Counted from the first letter of the stretch, positions 20,122 through 29,202 are shown. The stretch is 64,000 nucleotides of DNA from Oscillospiraceae bacterium (GCA_902363145.1 CABIZB010000003.1:310001-374000), one strand, 5' to 3'. A program made the numbers and translations. Notes: generated by a model not told the origin, from the sequence alone.

Positions 20122-20544
20122 TTATTTTGCGCCGTTTATGCCGTCTGTCAGCCTGTGCTTCATGTGCATGAGCACGTCCTTTCGGGTAACGATGCCCGAA
20201 AACATTCCTCGGCTGTCGATAACGGGCACGAAGTTCTGCTCGATTATCCTGTTGAAGAGAATGTCCATATCCGCATCAATGGTCACAGCCTCAAAGCGGG
20301 TGTCGCTTACCAGGTCAGCAACCGTGTGACCGTTTGCGTCAGCGGCCTCAACACTGCCTGCGTCCAGCAGACGGTAAAGGAAATCACGTTCGCTGACTAC
20401 TCCCAGGTACATTCCCTCCCTGTCGATAACGGGAACGGCGGTAAAGCCGTGAGCGATAAACTCTTTCAGGCCTTCCTTTGCGGAAAGGTCGCCGTATATA
20501 TAAGCCACCATACTCTTGGGCTTTAAAAGCATTGCTGTATTCAT
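20122..20544 (-). CDS. Two-CBS-domain protein
   Basis: A 140-residue stand-alone pair of CBS domains. The first spans about 8-60 (GFTAVPVIDREGMYLGVVSERDFL) and the second about 75-130 (FVPVIDSRGMFSGIVTRKDVL). CBS pairs (Bateman modules) bind adenine nucleotides and regulate partners; no catalytic domain is present. It lies between the exonuclease gene and element C, with mreB upstream on the same strand. The partner is unknown. Confidence 0.88.
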   Translation of the reverse strand: MNTAMLLKPKSMVAYIYGDLSAKEGLKEFIAHGFTAVPVIDREGMYLGVVSERDFLYRLLDAGSVEAADANGHTVADLVSDTRFEAVTIDADMDILFNRIIEQNFVPVIDSRGMFSGIVTRKDVLMHMKHRLTDGINGAK

Positions 20545-20576
20545 AATGATTCTCCGTTTCTTACCCCGTGATTTTT

Positions 20577-20739
20577 AGAACCTGTCTTCATAAGAAATGT
20601 GTGCGGATTTTCGAGCATAATTTTGTTGCAGAGTAGGCAAAAATCCGCAGGCGGGCTTTCGCCCGGCAAGGATTTTTAACGCAGTCTGCGGCAAAATTTG
20701 CCGAAAAGACGTGCGCATATGCTTGTGAAGACGGGTTCT
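20577..20739. repeat. Palindromic repeat, family C (163 bp fold-back element)
   Basis: Terminal inverted repeats AGAACCTGTCTTCATAAG and, read from the other end, AGAACCCGTCTTCACAAG match at 16 of 18 positions. The interior is also an imperfect palindrome (GATTTTCG.GCA and its counterpart, then AAAAATCC / GGATTTTT). The apex GCAGGCGGGCTTTCGCCCGGCAAGG is almost identical to the apex of family A although the arms differ. It occupies the CBS-mreB intergenic space. Confidence 0.8.
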
Positions 20740-20753
20740 TAGATGTCCTATTA

Positions 20754-21770
20754 TCATATCTCGCTGTAGCCGTAAAGGGATATCTTCTCAAAGCCGTCCA
20801 GCAGAGTGTCAAGGTGGTCAAAGGCAAGACTCGTTCCCCTTGCCACACATCTCAGCGGGTCATCGGCGGCATATGTGTGTATCTTTGTCTCGCTTTCGAT
20901 GAGCTTGTCCAGCCCGCCTATCAAGGCACCTCCGCCTGTAAGGATTATTCCGCCTGAATGTATATCTCCCGCAAGCTCGGGAGGAGTCTGCTCCAGAACG
21001 CCTTTTATGGCATCCACAAGCTCGTCCGCTATGTCGATTATCGCCTTGTATATGTCATAATCATTGAGCTTCAGCCTTGCGGGAAGCCCTGTTACAAGGT
21101 TCCTGCCCTTAACGTCCATCTCCCTGCTGCCGTCGGGGGAAAACACATTTGCCAGCGTTATCTTTGCATTTTCCGCCGTGCGCTCTCCGATAAGGATACG
21201 GTACTTGTTCTGCACGTATTTGATGATGGCAGCGTCTATCTTGTTGCCCGCAAGCTTTACGGAATTCTTGGCAACTATGCCGTTCATGGAAAGCACGGCG
21301 ATATCGGTAGTTCCGCCGCCGATATCCACTACCATTCGTCCCCTTGCTTCCGAGATATCCGCACCTGCGCCCATAAGTGCCGCCACAGGCTCCTCGATAA
21401 GATATACCTTCTGCGCTCCCGCCTGACGGGCAGCTTCTATGACCGCCCTGCTCTCAACATCGGTGATAAGTGAGGGCACACACATAACTATGCGTGGCAT
21501 GAGCATCTGCCTGCCTGTAACACGGCGGATACACTCACGGACAAGCGTTTCGGTCATGTCATAGTCGGAGATAACGCCGTCGCACAAAGGGCGGATAACG
21601 GCAATATAATCGGGAGCCTTGCCTATCATCTTATAGGCTTCCGTTCCCACCGCCATAATGTCCTCTGTCTTTTTATTGTACGCCACCACGGCAGGCTCGT
21701 AGAAAACCACGCCCTTGCCCCTGATGCTTATCATAATGTTGGCAGTGCCAAGATCTATTCCAATATCCAT
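20754..21770 (-). CDS. mreB: MreB/Mbl-family actin-like cytoskeletal protein
   Basis: A 338-residue bacterial actin. Phosphate-binding motif DIGIDLGTANIMI at the start, EEPVAALMGAGADIS near 132-147, MVVDIGGGTTDIAV near 152-166, and GGGALIGGLDKLI near 280 match MreB. It polymerises under the membrane to guide cell-wall synthesis. No mreC or mreD follows, so it may be an Mbl- or MreBH-type second copy. The ATG at 21770 keeps the usual N-terminus; an in-frame ATG at 21782 is the alternative. It ends at 20754, about 15 bp from element C. Confidence 0.9.
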   Translation of the reverse strand: MDIGIDLGTANIMISIRGKGVVFYEPAVVAYNKKTEDIMAVGTEAYKMIGKAPDYIAVIRPLCDGVISDYDMTETLVRECIRRVTGRQMLMPRIVMCVPSLITDVESRAVIEAARQAGAQKVYLIEEPVAALMGAGADISEARGRMVVDIGGGTTDIAVLSMNGIVAKNSVKLAGNKIDAAIIKYVQNKYRILIGERTAENAKITLANVFSPDGSREMDVKGRNLVTGLPARLKLNDYDIYKAIIDIADELVDAIKGVLEQTPPELAGDIHSGGIILTGGGALIGGLDKLIESETKIHTYAADDPLRCVARGTSLAFDHLDTLLDGFEKISLYGYSEI

Positions 21771-21806
21771 ATGACCGACCATCTTTCAAATAATTTAGCA
21801 ATGATA

Positions 21807-24800
21807 TCACCAGCGCCATTCGGACATCATTTTCGCAAGCTTTGACTTTTCTCCGCCGCTCTTTCGCTTGAGCGCCTCGCCCGATACTCCCGCAGCGGTA
21901 AGGATAACGCCTGCCGCCAGAAGATATATCCACCATGTCCTGCTGTTCCACAGCCTTGCCGTAAGGAAAAGTGCCTCCACAACAGCGGAGACCGCAGCCA
22001 GCGCAAACCACCTTTTCTGCCGCAGTGCAAAGGAGATAAAAAGTATCAGCACTATTGCCGCTCCGAGTATCACTGCGTCAGCCGCATAACCCGACTTCAT
22101 CGCAGCGACGAACAGCACGATCACGCATATCACCGCATCTGCAAAGGAGACCAGGTCTGCCACGTCGCTGCCCTTGTAAATAAGCCTGATAAGCACTGCA
22201 AACGCCGCCGCAGGAATAATGTTCCACTCTGTCACAATTATCTCGGGAAGAGTGAGCACAGGCTGCGTCCACCAGAAGGGCATTATGACCAGTGCCGCCA
22301 GCGTAAGGAAAAGCTTATTGACGGAAGCAGAGTTTTCTTTCCTTACAAGGTTCAGCAGTATAAGCCCCACCATTCCTATGCCGAGCCATACGGCGTATTG
22401 TCCGCCGTCGCTCAGAAGAACTATCAGCTCGACCGCTGCGGTCATGGAAAAGAAGTCAAAGGACTTACCGTTCCACAGCTTTTTTCTGAAAACGATCCTG
22501 CCGATAACAGAAGCGATGACCGCACCTATGAGAACATATATCCACGGCATTTCGCTATAGCTTGTGTTCATATCGCTGAAATACGAGTAGGTGAGGAAGT
22601 ACCATGCCAGCATATCTATTGCCGCAAAAGCGGAATTTTTCCGCATAACAGCCGCCCCGCAGCCGAAAAGCATCAACAGCACTCCGCAGGGATAAAGCAG
22701 GCGGTCGCCCTCGCAGCCCTCATACATCAGCAGCACCGAATAAAGGGGCATGGCAGCCGCAAGGAAGCTTCCCCCACAGCTGTCAGCGGCAGAAAGGAAA
22801 GTGCTTTCGCCGAAAGCGCTTTCACCGTTTTTGGGGAAAATATACACGCCGAACATAAGTATCATCAGCACCGCCGCAGCAATATAAGCGGCAGTACCGC
22901 CGTTTGTTCTGCCAAGCTCATAGCCCAGCGCACATATCATAAACAGGGCAAAAAAGCCGTAGGCGCCCGAATATTTTCTTTTCACATCATAAGCCCAGCC
23001 GATGACCGCATATACCGTCACCGCTGCCGCCGCTGCAATTATCGGTTTATGCGCCGCAAAGGGATAAAGCAGGCATATCACGGGTATCCCCAGAGAAAAT
23101 GCCTTTGAAAACCGCCTGAGTGGCTTTATCAGCACCGCTGCGCAGGCAGCAATGCAGTAGATAACAGCCGTTACAGCGTAAGCGTCATAATATCTGAACT
23201 CGCCCAGCACCTTGAACGGGTCATAGGCATATATGGGGTACGCCAGCGCCAGAAAAGCTATTGGAAGCATTACGGAAGCCTTTCCGCCATTTCTGCCGCC
23301 AATGACCGCCGCAGCCGCTGTCATGAGCCACATGACAAATATCACCGCCGCACTGTATCGGCTGATATTCACGGCAAACATACAGATAAGCTCCGCCGCA
23401 AACACGGCTATACCAAGGTTATTGACATAAAAATACTTTTTGAGCGGCGAAAGCTCCGATAACGCATAATAAGCCAGCATAAGTGCGCCGAGAACGCAGA
23501 AAGCCGCTCCGTAAGGGGTTAATGTATGCACAAATGAAGCTGTTTCATACGCCAGCCAGCCGAATGTCACTGCCGACTGTACCCTTGCATATCCGCCGTT
23601 TCTCACGTTCACAAAGGCGGACTGCGCAAACATGACCGCCGCAGATATGAGCATGGTAAGCTCAAAGCCATTAAATCCGCCGCCTATTATCTCACAAAGC
23701 ACCGCACCGATGATGATGATTGTTGATATTACCCTTGAAAAGCCACTCAGCACTGCCCGCACATCTTCGCTGAAAAAGTTCATCATGCAAAGCATGGTAA
23801 TTGCCGCTATTACCGCAGAAGCGCATATTATCCAGCCGTCCGCCGATGAGGGGGAAATTCCCCTTATCACGCCTGCCAGCAGATACACGCCAAAGGCAAC
23901 CACCCCTGCGGAGGGCTGCCGTGACCTTGCCGCTCCCGCCATGAAAGATGCGGAGATAAGCACCGCAGGAAGCAGGAACCACAGGCTTCCGTCAGATATT
24001 ATAAGCGAAACAGCCGCAAGAGACCATGTGCAAACGGTGGTAAAAAAGTGAAATTCCTCACCCACTGCGCCCATGTGACATTTTATCTGCGGCTCAAACA
24101 AGGTCATGGCAAGCAGGACTATGCCTGCAAGTACAGCTGCAAAGTCTGCGTATTCCCTGAACTGTATCATCAACGCCACAAAGGCTGCGCTGAGAGAAGC
24201 ATATGCTATCCTTGAAAAGGACGTACTTTTATAAATATGTGTGCCCACGAAAAAGCAGCCCGAAAGCAGCAGGAACATGGTCATAAAGACCAGTGCGCAG
24301 CCTCCGCCGAAAAATGAGAACCATCTGCCGAAAACGCCCAGCATTCCCCCTGCCGCCGCAGCCGCAGGCAGAAGCACGCTTCCCAGCACGAAAAACACCT
24401 TTCCCGCTGCTTCAAGCTTCAGCTTTCTTGCCGCAATAAGGTGCATGGCAAAAAACACAGCCGAAAAGCTTATAAGCACCGCCGATTTAAAGAAATTATT
24501 CAGATTTCCCCATGCGGCAGCCGCAAAAACAAAGCCTGCCAGCGTGATGAACATTGCACCCAGAACCATTATAACAACGGAAGCATTGGTGCCGTTCTTG
24601 GGAGTCTCGGCATGGCTTTCGTGAGGTATATATGGCTGAGCCATTTCTTCATGCACAGGCGCTTGTGGGACGGCATACATATTTGCATATGTATTTTCGG
24701 ATTTATTTTCATTTTCCGACTTTGAATGATTTGAAGTATTCAAAGAAGATTTCTCGCCCTGAGGAACTGCCGGCTTTTCAGGCCCATGTATATCCTGCTT

Positions 24801-24947
24801 ATGAGAAACATCACTGTGAATGCCCTCCTGCCTGTCGGAAAGCTGCTTTCTGAGCCTTTTAAGCTCGGAAGCCTGACAGATGCAGACCACTCCCAGTATC
24901 AGCGGCGAAATGAGCCATATAAGTATGAATAAAACCAATATCTCCAT
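21807..24947 (-). CDS. Very large polytopic membrane protein (DUF2157/SCO7613-like)
   Basis: A 1046-residue protein. One N-terminal membrane helix (about 2-24) is followed by a polar linker to about 125, then dense hydrophobic segments for the rest of the chain, probably 25 or more helices. The section after the linker (VVIMVLGAMFITLAGFVFAAAAWGNL) resembles the DUF2157/SCO7613-type membrane proteins, which have no known activity. No catalytic motif was recognised. It has a consensus promoter at 25009-25037 and ends 37 bp before mreB on the same strand, so mreB may be cotranscribed. A cell-envelope role is a guess from position only. Confidence 0.7.
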   Translation of the reverse strand: MEILVLFILIWLISPLILGVVCICQASELKRLRKQLSDRQEGIHSDVSHKQDIHGPEKPAVPQGEKSSLNTSNHSKSENENKSENTYANMYAVPQAPVHEEMAQPYIPHESHAETPKNGTNASVVIMVLGAMFITLAGFVFAAAAWGNLNNFFKSAVLISFSAVFFAMHLIAARKLKLEAAGKVFFVLGSVLLPAAAAAGGMLGVFGRWFSFFGGGCALVFMTMFLLLSGCFFVGTHIYKSTSFSRIAYASLSAAFVALMIQFREYADFAAVLAGIVLLAMTLFEPQIKCHMGAVGEEFHFFTTVCTWSLAAVSLIISDGSLWFLLPAVLISASFMAGAARSRQPSAGVVAFGVYLLAGVIRGISPSSADGWIICASAVIAAITMLCMMNFFSEDVRAVLSGFSRVISTIIIIGAVLCEIIGGGFNGFELTMLISAAVMFAQSAFVNVRNGGYARVQSAVTFGWLAYETASFVHTLTPYGAAFCVLGALMLAYYALSELSPLKKYFYVNNLGIAVFAAELICMFAVNISRYSAAVIFVMWLMTAAAAVIGGRNGGKASVMLPIAFLALAYPIYAYDPFKVLGEFRYYDAYAVTAVIYCIAACAAVLIKPLRRFSKAFSLGIPVICLLYPFAAHKPIIAAAAAVTVYAVIGWAYDVKRKYSGAYGFFALFMICALGYELGRTNGGTAAYIAAAVLMILMFGVYIFPKNGESAFGESTFLSAADSCGGSFLAAAMPLYSVLLMYEGCEGDRLLYPCGVLLMLFGCGAAVMRKNSAFAAIDMLAWYFLTYSYFSDMNTSYSEMPWIYVLIGAVIASVIGRIVFRKKLWNGKSFDFFSMTAAVELIVLLSDGGQYAVWLGIGMVGLILLNLVRKENSASVNKLFLTLAALVIMPFWWTQPVLTLPEIIVTEWNIIPAAAFAVLIRLIYKGSDVADLVSFADAVICVIVLFVAAMKSGYAADAVILGAAIVLILFISFALRQKRWFALAAVSAVVEALFLTARLWNSRTWWIYLLAAGVILTAAGVSGEALKRKSGGEKSKLAKMMSEWRW

Positions 24948-25008
24948 ATAATACCGTCCTTTGTGCCATGCCGAAAAAATGTCCTTATTTAATGCAGTAC
25001 CTTAAAAT

Positions 25009-25037
25009 ATTATAACCTTTAGAACGGCTCATGTCAA
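25009..25037 (-). promoter_or_regulatory. Consensus sigma-A promoter of the large membrane protein
   Basis: On the minus strand: TTGACA, exactly 17 bp, TATAAT. Both hexamers are perfect. Confidence 0.85.
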
Positions 25038-25221
25038 TAGCGTAGTGAAGCGGCGAGCCTATTTGCGGGGAAAAATATAAGGTCGGCGCAGCTGTCTTTT
25101 CTAACGGGCATAGTATCATTTACCTGCCACACCTAAAGGCGTTGACAAGGCTGCTTTTTTAGGCTGTTCACTAAAGCTTCACTGTCCCTGATATCTGATG
25201 CGTGCGGTGGCAATATAACCC
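25038..25221. other. Intergenic stretch without recognised feature
   Basis: It lies between a minus-strand promoter and the permease terminator. I see no ORF with a ribosome site, no recognisable structured RNA and no repeat copy. Confidence 0.5.
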
Positions 25222-25268
25222 AAAAATCCCCTTTGCCGCAGGAAAATTGCCTGCGGCAAAGGGGATTT
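25222..25268 (-). terminator. Terminator of the sugar ABC transporter operon
   Basis: A long stem AAATCCCCTTTGCCGCAGG / CCTGCGGCAAAGGGGATTT with a six-base loop; the minus-strand tail is TTTTTGGG. Confidence 0.9.
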
Positions 25269-25278
25269 CGCAATTATG

Positions 25279-26151
25279 TCATTCCTTGACTGATCCGTTT
25301 ACAAGTCCGGCATATATCTGCTTCTGCAATGCAAGGAAGATCACAAGTGCAGGGATTATGCAGATAACGATGCCTGCGAAGATTATCTCCCACTTTGCGC
25401 CGTAGGGGCCCATGAAGCGGTACAGAGACGTGGACACAACGGAAAGATTTTCGGAGGGCATATAAAGCTGGGGAGTGTAGAAGTCATTGTATATCGAGAT
25501 GACCTTGATGATGAGCACTGTTGCGATAGCGGGTTTAAGAAGGGGAAGAATTATTTTGAAGAAAACTGTGAAGTAGTTGGCGCCGTCAATGATAGCACTT
25601 TCGTCCAGCGAATAGGAGATGTTGTTAAGGAACTGAATGAAAATGTATATTGAGATGATGTCTGTACCAATGTAAAGGATAATGGGTGCAGCCATTGTTC
25701 CCACAAGGTGGAAGGAGTTCATGATGCGGTAAACCGTTACCTGCATGGAGATAGCGGGGAAAAGAGTCGCCAGCAGGAATGCGGTTTTGAGCACCTTTCC
25801 GAAAAGTGTATGGAAGCGCTGGAGCACGTATGCTGTCATTGTACCTGTGATGATAGTACCTGTGCAGGAGATCATAATGATGATAGCTGTGTTTTTAAGT
25901 CCAAGCAGGACCTTTCCGTCGATAAAAGCTGTCTTGTAGTTATTCCACTCGACCTTTGTGGGGAGGGCAAATACATTGGAGGAAAGGAACTCCGTATTGC
26001 TTTTGAGCGAGCCTAAGAATACTACTATAAGAGGGATAAAGACTATCAGGCAGGCAAATACCAGAACTGCGTATTTAAGGAATTTGAACAGTCCTGCAAC
26101 AAATTTGCCGTTGGAATATGTTTCCTTGGAGGATACTGCGTTTGTACTCAT
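25279..26151 (-). CDS. Sugar ABC transporter permease, MalG-type
   Basis: A 290-residue inner-membrane permease with six helices. The EAA loop, which contacts the ATPase, is DESAIIDGANYFTVFFKIILPLLKPA near 190. The N-terminal cytoplasmic stretch and first long helix fit the carbohydrate uptake CUT1 MalG/MsmG group. It directly follows the MalF-type gene with no gap and ends the operon. No ATPase gene is present, as is common for CUT1 systems that share an MsmK-like ATPase. The sugar is not identifiable from sequence. Confidence 0.93.
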   Translation of the reverse strand: MSTNAVSSKETYSNGKFVAGLFKFLKYAVLVFACLIVFIPLIVVFLGSLKSNTEFLSSNVFALPTKVEWNNYKTAFIDGKVLLGLKNTAIIIMISCTGTIITGTMTAYVLQRFHTLFGKVLKTAFLLATLFPAISMQVTVYRIMNSFHLVGTMAAPIILYIGTDIISIYIFIQFLNNISYSLDESAIIDGANYFTVFFKIILPLLKPAIATVLIIKVISIYNDFYTPQLYMPSENLSVVSTSLYRFMGPYGAKWEIIFAGIVICIIPALVIFLALQKQIYAGLVNGSVKE

Positions 26152-27063
26152 TTACTTATCCTCCTTGAAAACAAGCTTCTGGATTATTGTTACCACCACG
26201 ATTATCAGGAACAACACTACAGCCATCGCCGAGGCAAGTCCGACCTTGTGGAACTTGAATGCCGTCTCTGTTGTCTGGATAACGAAGGTGCTTGAACCAA
26301 AACGTCCGCCTGTGATGATGAAAGGTATTTCGTACACGCTGATGGCACCCTTTACAGCCAGTATCATTTGCAGCAGGATAATGGGTCTGATGCTGGGCGC
26401 AATGATGTACCTGAATACCTGGAAACGGTTTGCACCGTCAAGCTCTGCCGCTTCATATATGTCGGGAGATACGGACTGGATAGCGCCTATGAACATTACA
26501 AGGTCAAATCCGATGTATCGCCAGATGGATACGAATACCAGGCAGATGTTTACAAGTCCCTCAGTGGAGAGAAATTTTACGGGGTCTCCGCCGAAGAGGG
26601 TGATTATTGAGTTGAGTGTTCCGTCGGTGTTTGTTACGCCGTCGCCCTTCTGGAAAAATCTGCGGAAAATAAGAGCGACCGCAACGGTGTTTATCATGTA
26701 GGGGAAGAAAAGCACTCCCTTGAAGAAGTTGGAGAAACGTATCTTCGAGCAGAGGATAGTTGCAAGGAACAGCGCCAGACCCAGCTGGATAAACGAACCT
26801 ACAAGATAGTAGATGCTGTTCTTGAATGCGTCGAAATATTCAGGGGTACTGAAAACCGTTTTATAGTTCTTAAGTCCCACGTTCTGAACATTTACGCCGA
26901 ATTCATCACGCTGTTCAAAGCTGAACTTTATCATTTCTGCGGCGGGAATGTATGTGAAAACAATCAAAAGAACAGTAGGTATCAGCAGAAAAAGGCAAAC
27001 TGTCACCATTTTTTCGATGTAAGATCTGCTGAGCCTGCCGTTCTTAACACGTACCTGATCCAT
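26152..27063 (-). CDS. Sugar ABC transporter permease, MalF-type
   Basis: A 303-residue permease with six membrane helices. The EAA loop reads YEAAELDGANRFQVFRYIIAPSIRP near 200, the MalF/MsmF pattern. It pairs with the MalG-type protein encoded immediately downstream. It is separated from the binding-protein gene by a 239-base spacer rich in stem-loops, which may lower permease expression relative to binding protein. The ribosome site is weak (GAGGGCTGACC before ATG), which also fits lower output. Confidence 0.93.
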   Translation of the reverse strand: MDQVRVKNGRLSRSYIEKMVTVCLFLLIPTVLLIVFTYIPAAEMIKFSFEQRDEFGVNVQNVGLKNYKTVFSTPEYFDAFKNSIYYLVGSFIQLGLALFLATILCSKIRFSNFFKGVLFFPYMINTVAVALIFRRFFQKGDGVTNTDGTLNSIITLFGGDPVKFLSTEGLVNICLVFVSIWRYIGFDLVMFIGAIQSVSPDIYEAAELDGANRFQVFRYIIAPSIRPIILLQMILAVKGAISVYEIPFIITGGRFGSSTFVIQTTETAFKFHKVGLASAMAVVLFLIIVVVTIIQKLVFKEDK

Positions 27064-27110
27064 TGGTCAGCCCTCATTCTTTACAGAGTTTTGCTCGGAG
27101 CGGTAAACCT

Positions 27111-27153
27111 GCGCATGGCTTGTGGGTCCTGATACAAATGTATCGCCATGCGC
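27111..27153 (-). promoter_or_regulatory. Stem-loop before the permease genes
   Basis: A perfect 9-bp stem GCGCATGGC / GCCATGCGC encloses a second hairpin GATAC-AAAT-GTATC. There is no T run, so it is not an ordinary terminator. It lies about 50 bases upstream of the MalF-type start, in the shared transcript. Confidence 0.6.
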
Positions 27154-27246
27154 CGTTTACTGCGTAAGGAGAAAAGATTCCGGTTTTACCCGGAGGCATA
27201 TGAAAAAAATCAAATTGGAGAAAATGCCAGTATTAAGTTCCCTTGT

Positions 27247-27279
27247 GTGCAGCCCGCATATCGCATATGCGAGCCGCAC
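27247..27279 (-). promoter_or_regulatory. mRNA stem-loop after the binding-protein gene
   Basis: A 15-bp stem starting GTGCGGCTCGCATAT. On the minus-strand transcript all 15 pairs form (two are G-U); on the plus strand the same two positions are A/C mismatches, so selection acts on the minus-strand RNA. No U tract follows. A small third hairpin TCCGG / CCGGA lies at 27179-27194. A role in transcript stabilisation or partial attenuation is inferred. Confidence 0.6.
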
Positions 27280-27302
27280 GGGGATCTATGAATGGAAAGC
27301 TA

Positions 27303-28727
27303 TTAGCCGAGGATCTCGTCTCTTGTCTTGTCCCAAGCAGCGTTTACGTCAGCGCAGATCTTGTCATAGGAATCTCTGCCCTCGCCCTTGAATGCTGCCT
27401 CAGCCATTCTGAACTTGTAGTTGGTGGAAGCGTCACCCCAAGGATCTACCTCGGAAGCCTTTGCGATCTCGTCCCACTTGCCCATGAGGTTCTCGGGAGC
27501 AGCGGTCTCAACGAACAGCTGTACGCCAAGCTCATCGAAGGAAGCAAGTGTCTCAGGCATTGCAGCGCCCTTAAGACCGGAGATCTCGCCCTCGTTCTGT
27601 GCAAATCCGGAATCGGTGCAGAACCATGTAGCGTATGCCATAGCAGCGTCTATGTTGGAGGAGTTCTTGTTAACGCTCATCATGTAGTCGTTCTGGGAAA
27701 CGGAGTAGATCTGTCCGTCAACGCTGTTGGGGAAAGGCATATATCCAACATCTGCGGGATCAGCGCCTACCTGCTCAGCAGCTTCCTGGAACTGGCTGAT
27801 AGCCCATGAACCGAGAACCATTGTGCCGATCTTGCCCTGAGCGAATGCAGGCTTGCAGCCTTCCCAGTCAGTGGTCATAGGATCTTCTTCGTGGAGCTTG
27901 GGATCAGCGTAGATGTCAAAGAGTGTGCCGTAAACTGCATCATAGGGGCTGCCCTTGGAGAAAAGCTCTTCCTTGTTTGTAAGGAGGTCGATGTTGTAGG
28001 AGGGATTTCCGGAAGCGCCTACTACCAGTGACTGCCACTGGGTAATGCACCAGCTTGCATTGTAGTTTGTATAGTAAGGAATAGCGTCGGTGTTTTCAGC
28101 GATCTTGCCGAGGCACTGAACGAATTCCTCTGTTGTCTTGGGAAGTTCGGTGATTCCTGCGTCTGCCCAGACCTTCTTGTTGTAAAGAACGCCGGATGCT
28201 GTACCGCCTGTAGGAAGCGCATATACGCTTCCGTCAACGCTGTAGTTTTCCAGCCAGTAGTACTTCTGGGAAAGGTCATCGTAGGAACCGAAGGAAGCGA
28301 AGAAGTTGGGGAGATCAGCCTGCTTGAGTGCCTGAGGAGTCATAAGTACGTCGCCGTAGTTGTCGGACTGCATCATTGTTGCAATGTCGTCAGCGTAGTT
28401 GGTGAAGGACTGATACTCAACTGTTACGTTAGGATAAAGAGCGTTGAAGCCCTCGGTAAGCTTTGCCATTGTGCCGTCCTGGTCACGGTCGGTACGGTGG
28501 TGAAGAACCTTGATTGTGCCGGAGATCTCGGAGTTGCCCTCAGCTGCCTGTGTGTCAGCCTGAGTGTCATCGGAAGCGCCGTTTGCAGCAGCAGTGGTCT
28601 CAGCGGAATTAGCTGCGGTAGTGGTTGTGTCACCTGTAGATGCGTTGTCGCCGCAGGCGGTGAAGAATGTGCCTGCCATCATTACAGCTGCACAAGCAGC
28701 AGCTGCTCTCTTGAATTTCATATTCAT
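27303..28727 (-). CDS. Sugar ABC transporter substrate-binding lipoprotein
   Basis: A 474-residue extracellular solute-binding protein. The signal peptide ends in lipobox FTAC, so Cys is lipidated and the protein sits outside the membrane. A Thr/Ala-rich linker precedes the binding fold, which begins GTIKVLHHRTDRDQDG near 68. GGTASGVLYNKKVWADAGI is typical of family-1 carbohydrate binders. It delivers sugar to the two permeases encoded downstream. The ATG at 28727 is chosen for the perfect GGAGG upstream. A divergent LacI regulator shares its promoter region. Confidence 0.93.
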   Translation of the reverse strand: MNMKFKRAAAACAAVMMAGTFFTACGDNASTGDTTTTAANSAETTAAANGASDDTQADTQAAEGNSEISGTIKVLHHRTDRDQDGTMAKLTEGFNALYPNVTVEYQSFTNYADDIATMMQSDNYGDVLMTPQALKQADLPNFFASFGSYDDLSQKYYWLENYSVDGSVYALPTGGTASGVLYNKKVWADAGITELPKTTEEFVQCLGKIAENTDAIPYYTNYNASWCITQWQSLVVGASGNPSYNIDLLTNKEELFSKGSPYDAVYGTLFDIYADPKLHEEDPMTTDWEGCKPAFAQGKIGTMVLGSWAISQFQEAAEQVGADPADVGYMPFPNSVDGQIYSVSQNDYMMSVNKNSSNIDAAMAYATWFCTDSGFAQNEGEISGLKGAAMPETLASFDELGVQLFVETAAPENLMGKWDEIAKASEVDPWGDASTNYKFRMAEAAFKGEGRDSYDKICADVNAAWDKTRDEILG

Positions 28728-28779
28728 TGTAAAACCTCCTAATAAAATTAACAGTGCCGTAGGTGTTTGCGATGTCTTA

Positions 28780-28807
28780 ATTATAGCAATATGAACATAT
28801 ATGTCAA
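28780..28807 (-). promoter_or_regulatory. Promoter of the sugar transporter operon
   Basis: On the minus strand: TTGACA, 16 bp, TATAAT, with TTGC before the -10. Confidence 0.8.
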
Positions 28808-28960
28808 GACTAAAAGGCAAGAAGCGGCGTTTTTACCAACCTGATTTTGTTAACATATTGCATATTCCACAACCTTGACTTATTTTTAGCTGATTACAGT
28901 ATAATATGCACATCATTTCGGTTCCATATTGTGGAAACTGCACACTATTTCACCGCTTCG

Positions 28961-28974
28961 AGAAATCGTTTTCA
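28961..28974. promoter_or_regulatory. Possible cre (CcpA) or LacI-family operator
   Basis: AGAAATCGTTTTCA matches the cre consensus TGWAANCGNTNWCA at all but the first base. A weaker CG-centred palindrome, CTAAATCGTTTCAG, follows 31 bp away (28992-29005), and AAACGTTT is at 29081-29088. The distance from the transporter promoter (over 150 bp) is large, so function is uncertain. Confidence 0.4.
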
Positions 28975-29129
28975 CCTTTTCATCACATTCGCTAAATCGT
29001 TTCAGAGACATTTGTATAACCATTTATTCATAATAAGTTTAATATGTCAAGTTAAGTTAATCTGTATATCGTGTTAATAAAAACGTTTAGGCTTGTTTTG
29101 TTAACTTTATTTTCTTTGATTTTTTATCG

Positions 29130-29143
29130 TCAAAACGGGTTGA
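29130..29143. promoter_or_regulatory. Candidate LacI-type operator over its own promoter
   Basis: TCAAAACGGGTTGA has outer arms TCAA / TTGA and a central CG, the LacI-family operator layout. It overlaps the -35 of the regulator's promoter by four bases, suggesting autoregulation. Confidence 0.45.
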
Positions 29144-29168
29144 AATCAGGTTAAAAATATGATATTAT
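29140..29168 (+). promoter_or_regulatory. Promoter of the LacI-family regulator
   Basis: TTGAAA, 17 bp, TATTAT, 34 bp before the start codon. Confidence 0.7.
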
Positions 29169-29202
29169 AGTAATATGAAATACCAGGAAGGTGGTCACTG
29201 AA

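Noticed and set aside
24948..25278. Possible structured RNA gene upstream of the large membrane protein
   Set aside because: The perfect promoter there points into the membrane-protein gene, and the strong hairpin is the terminator of the permease operon; the bases between show no recognisable RNA.
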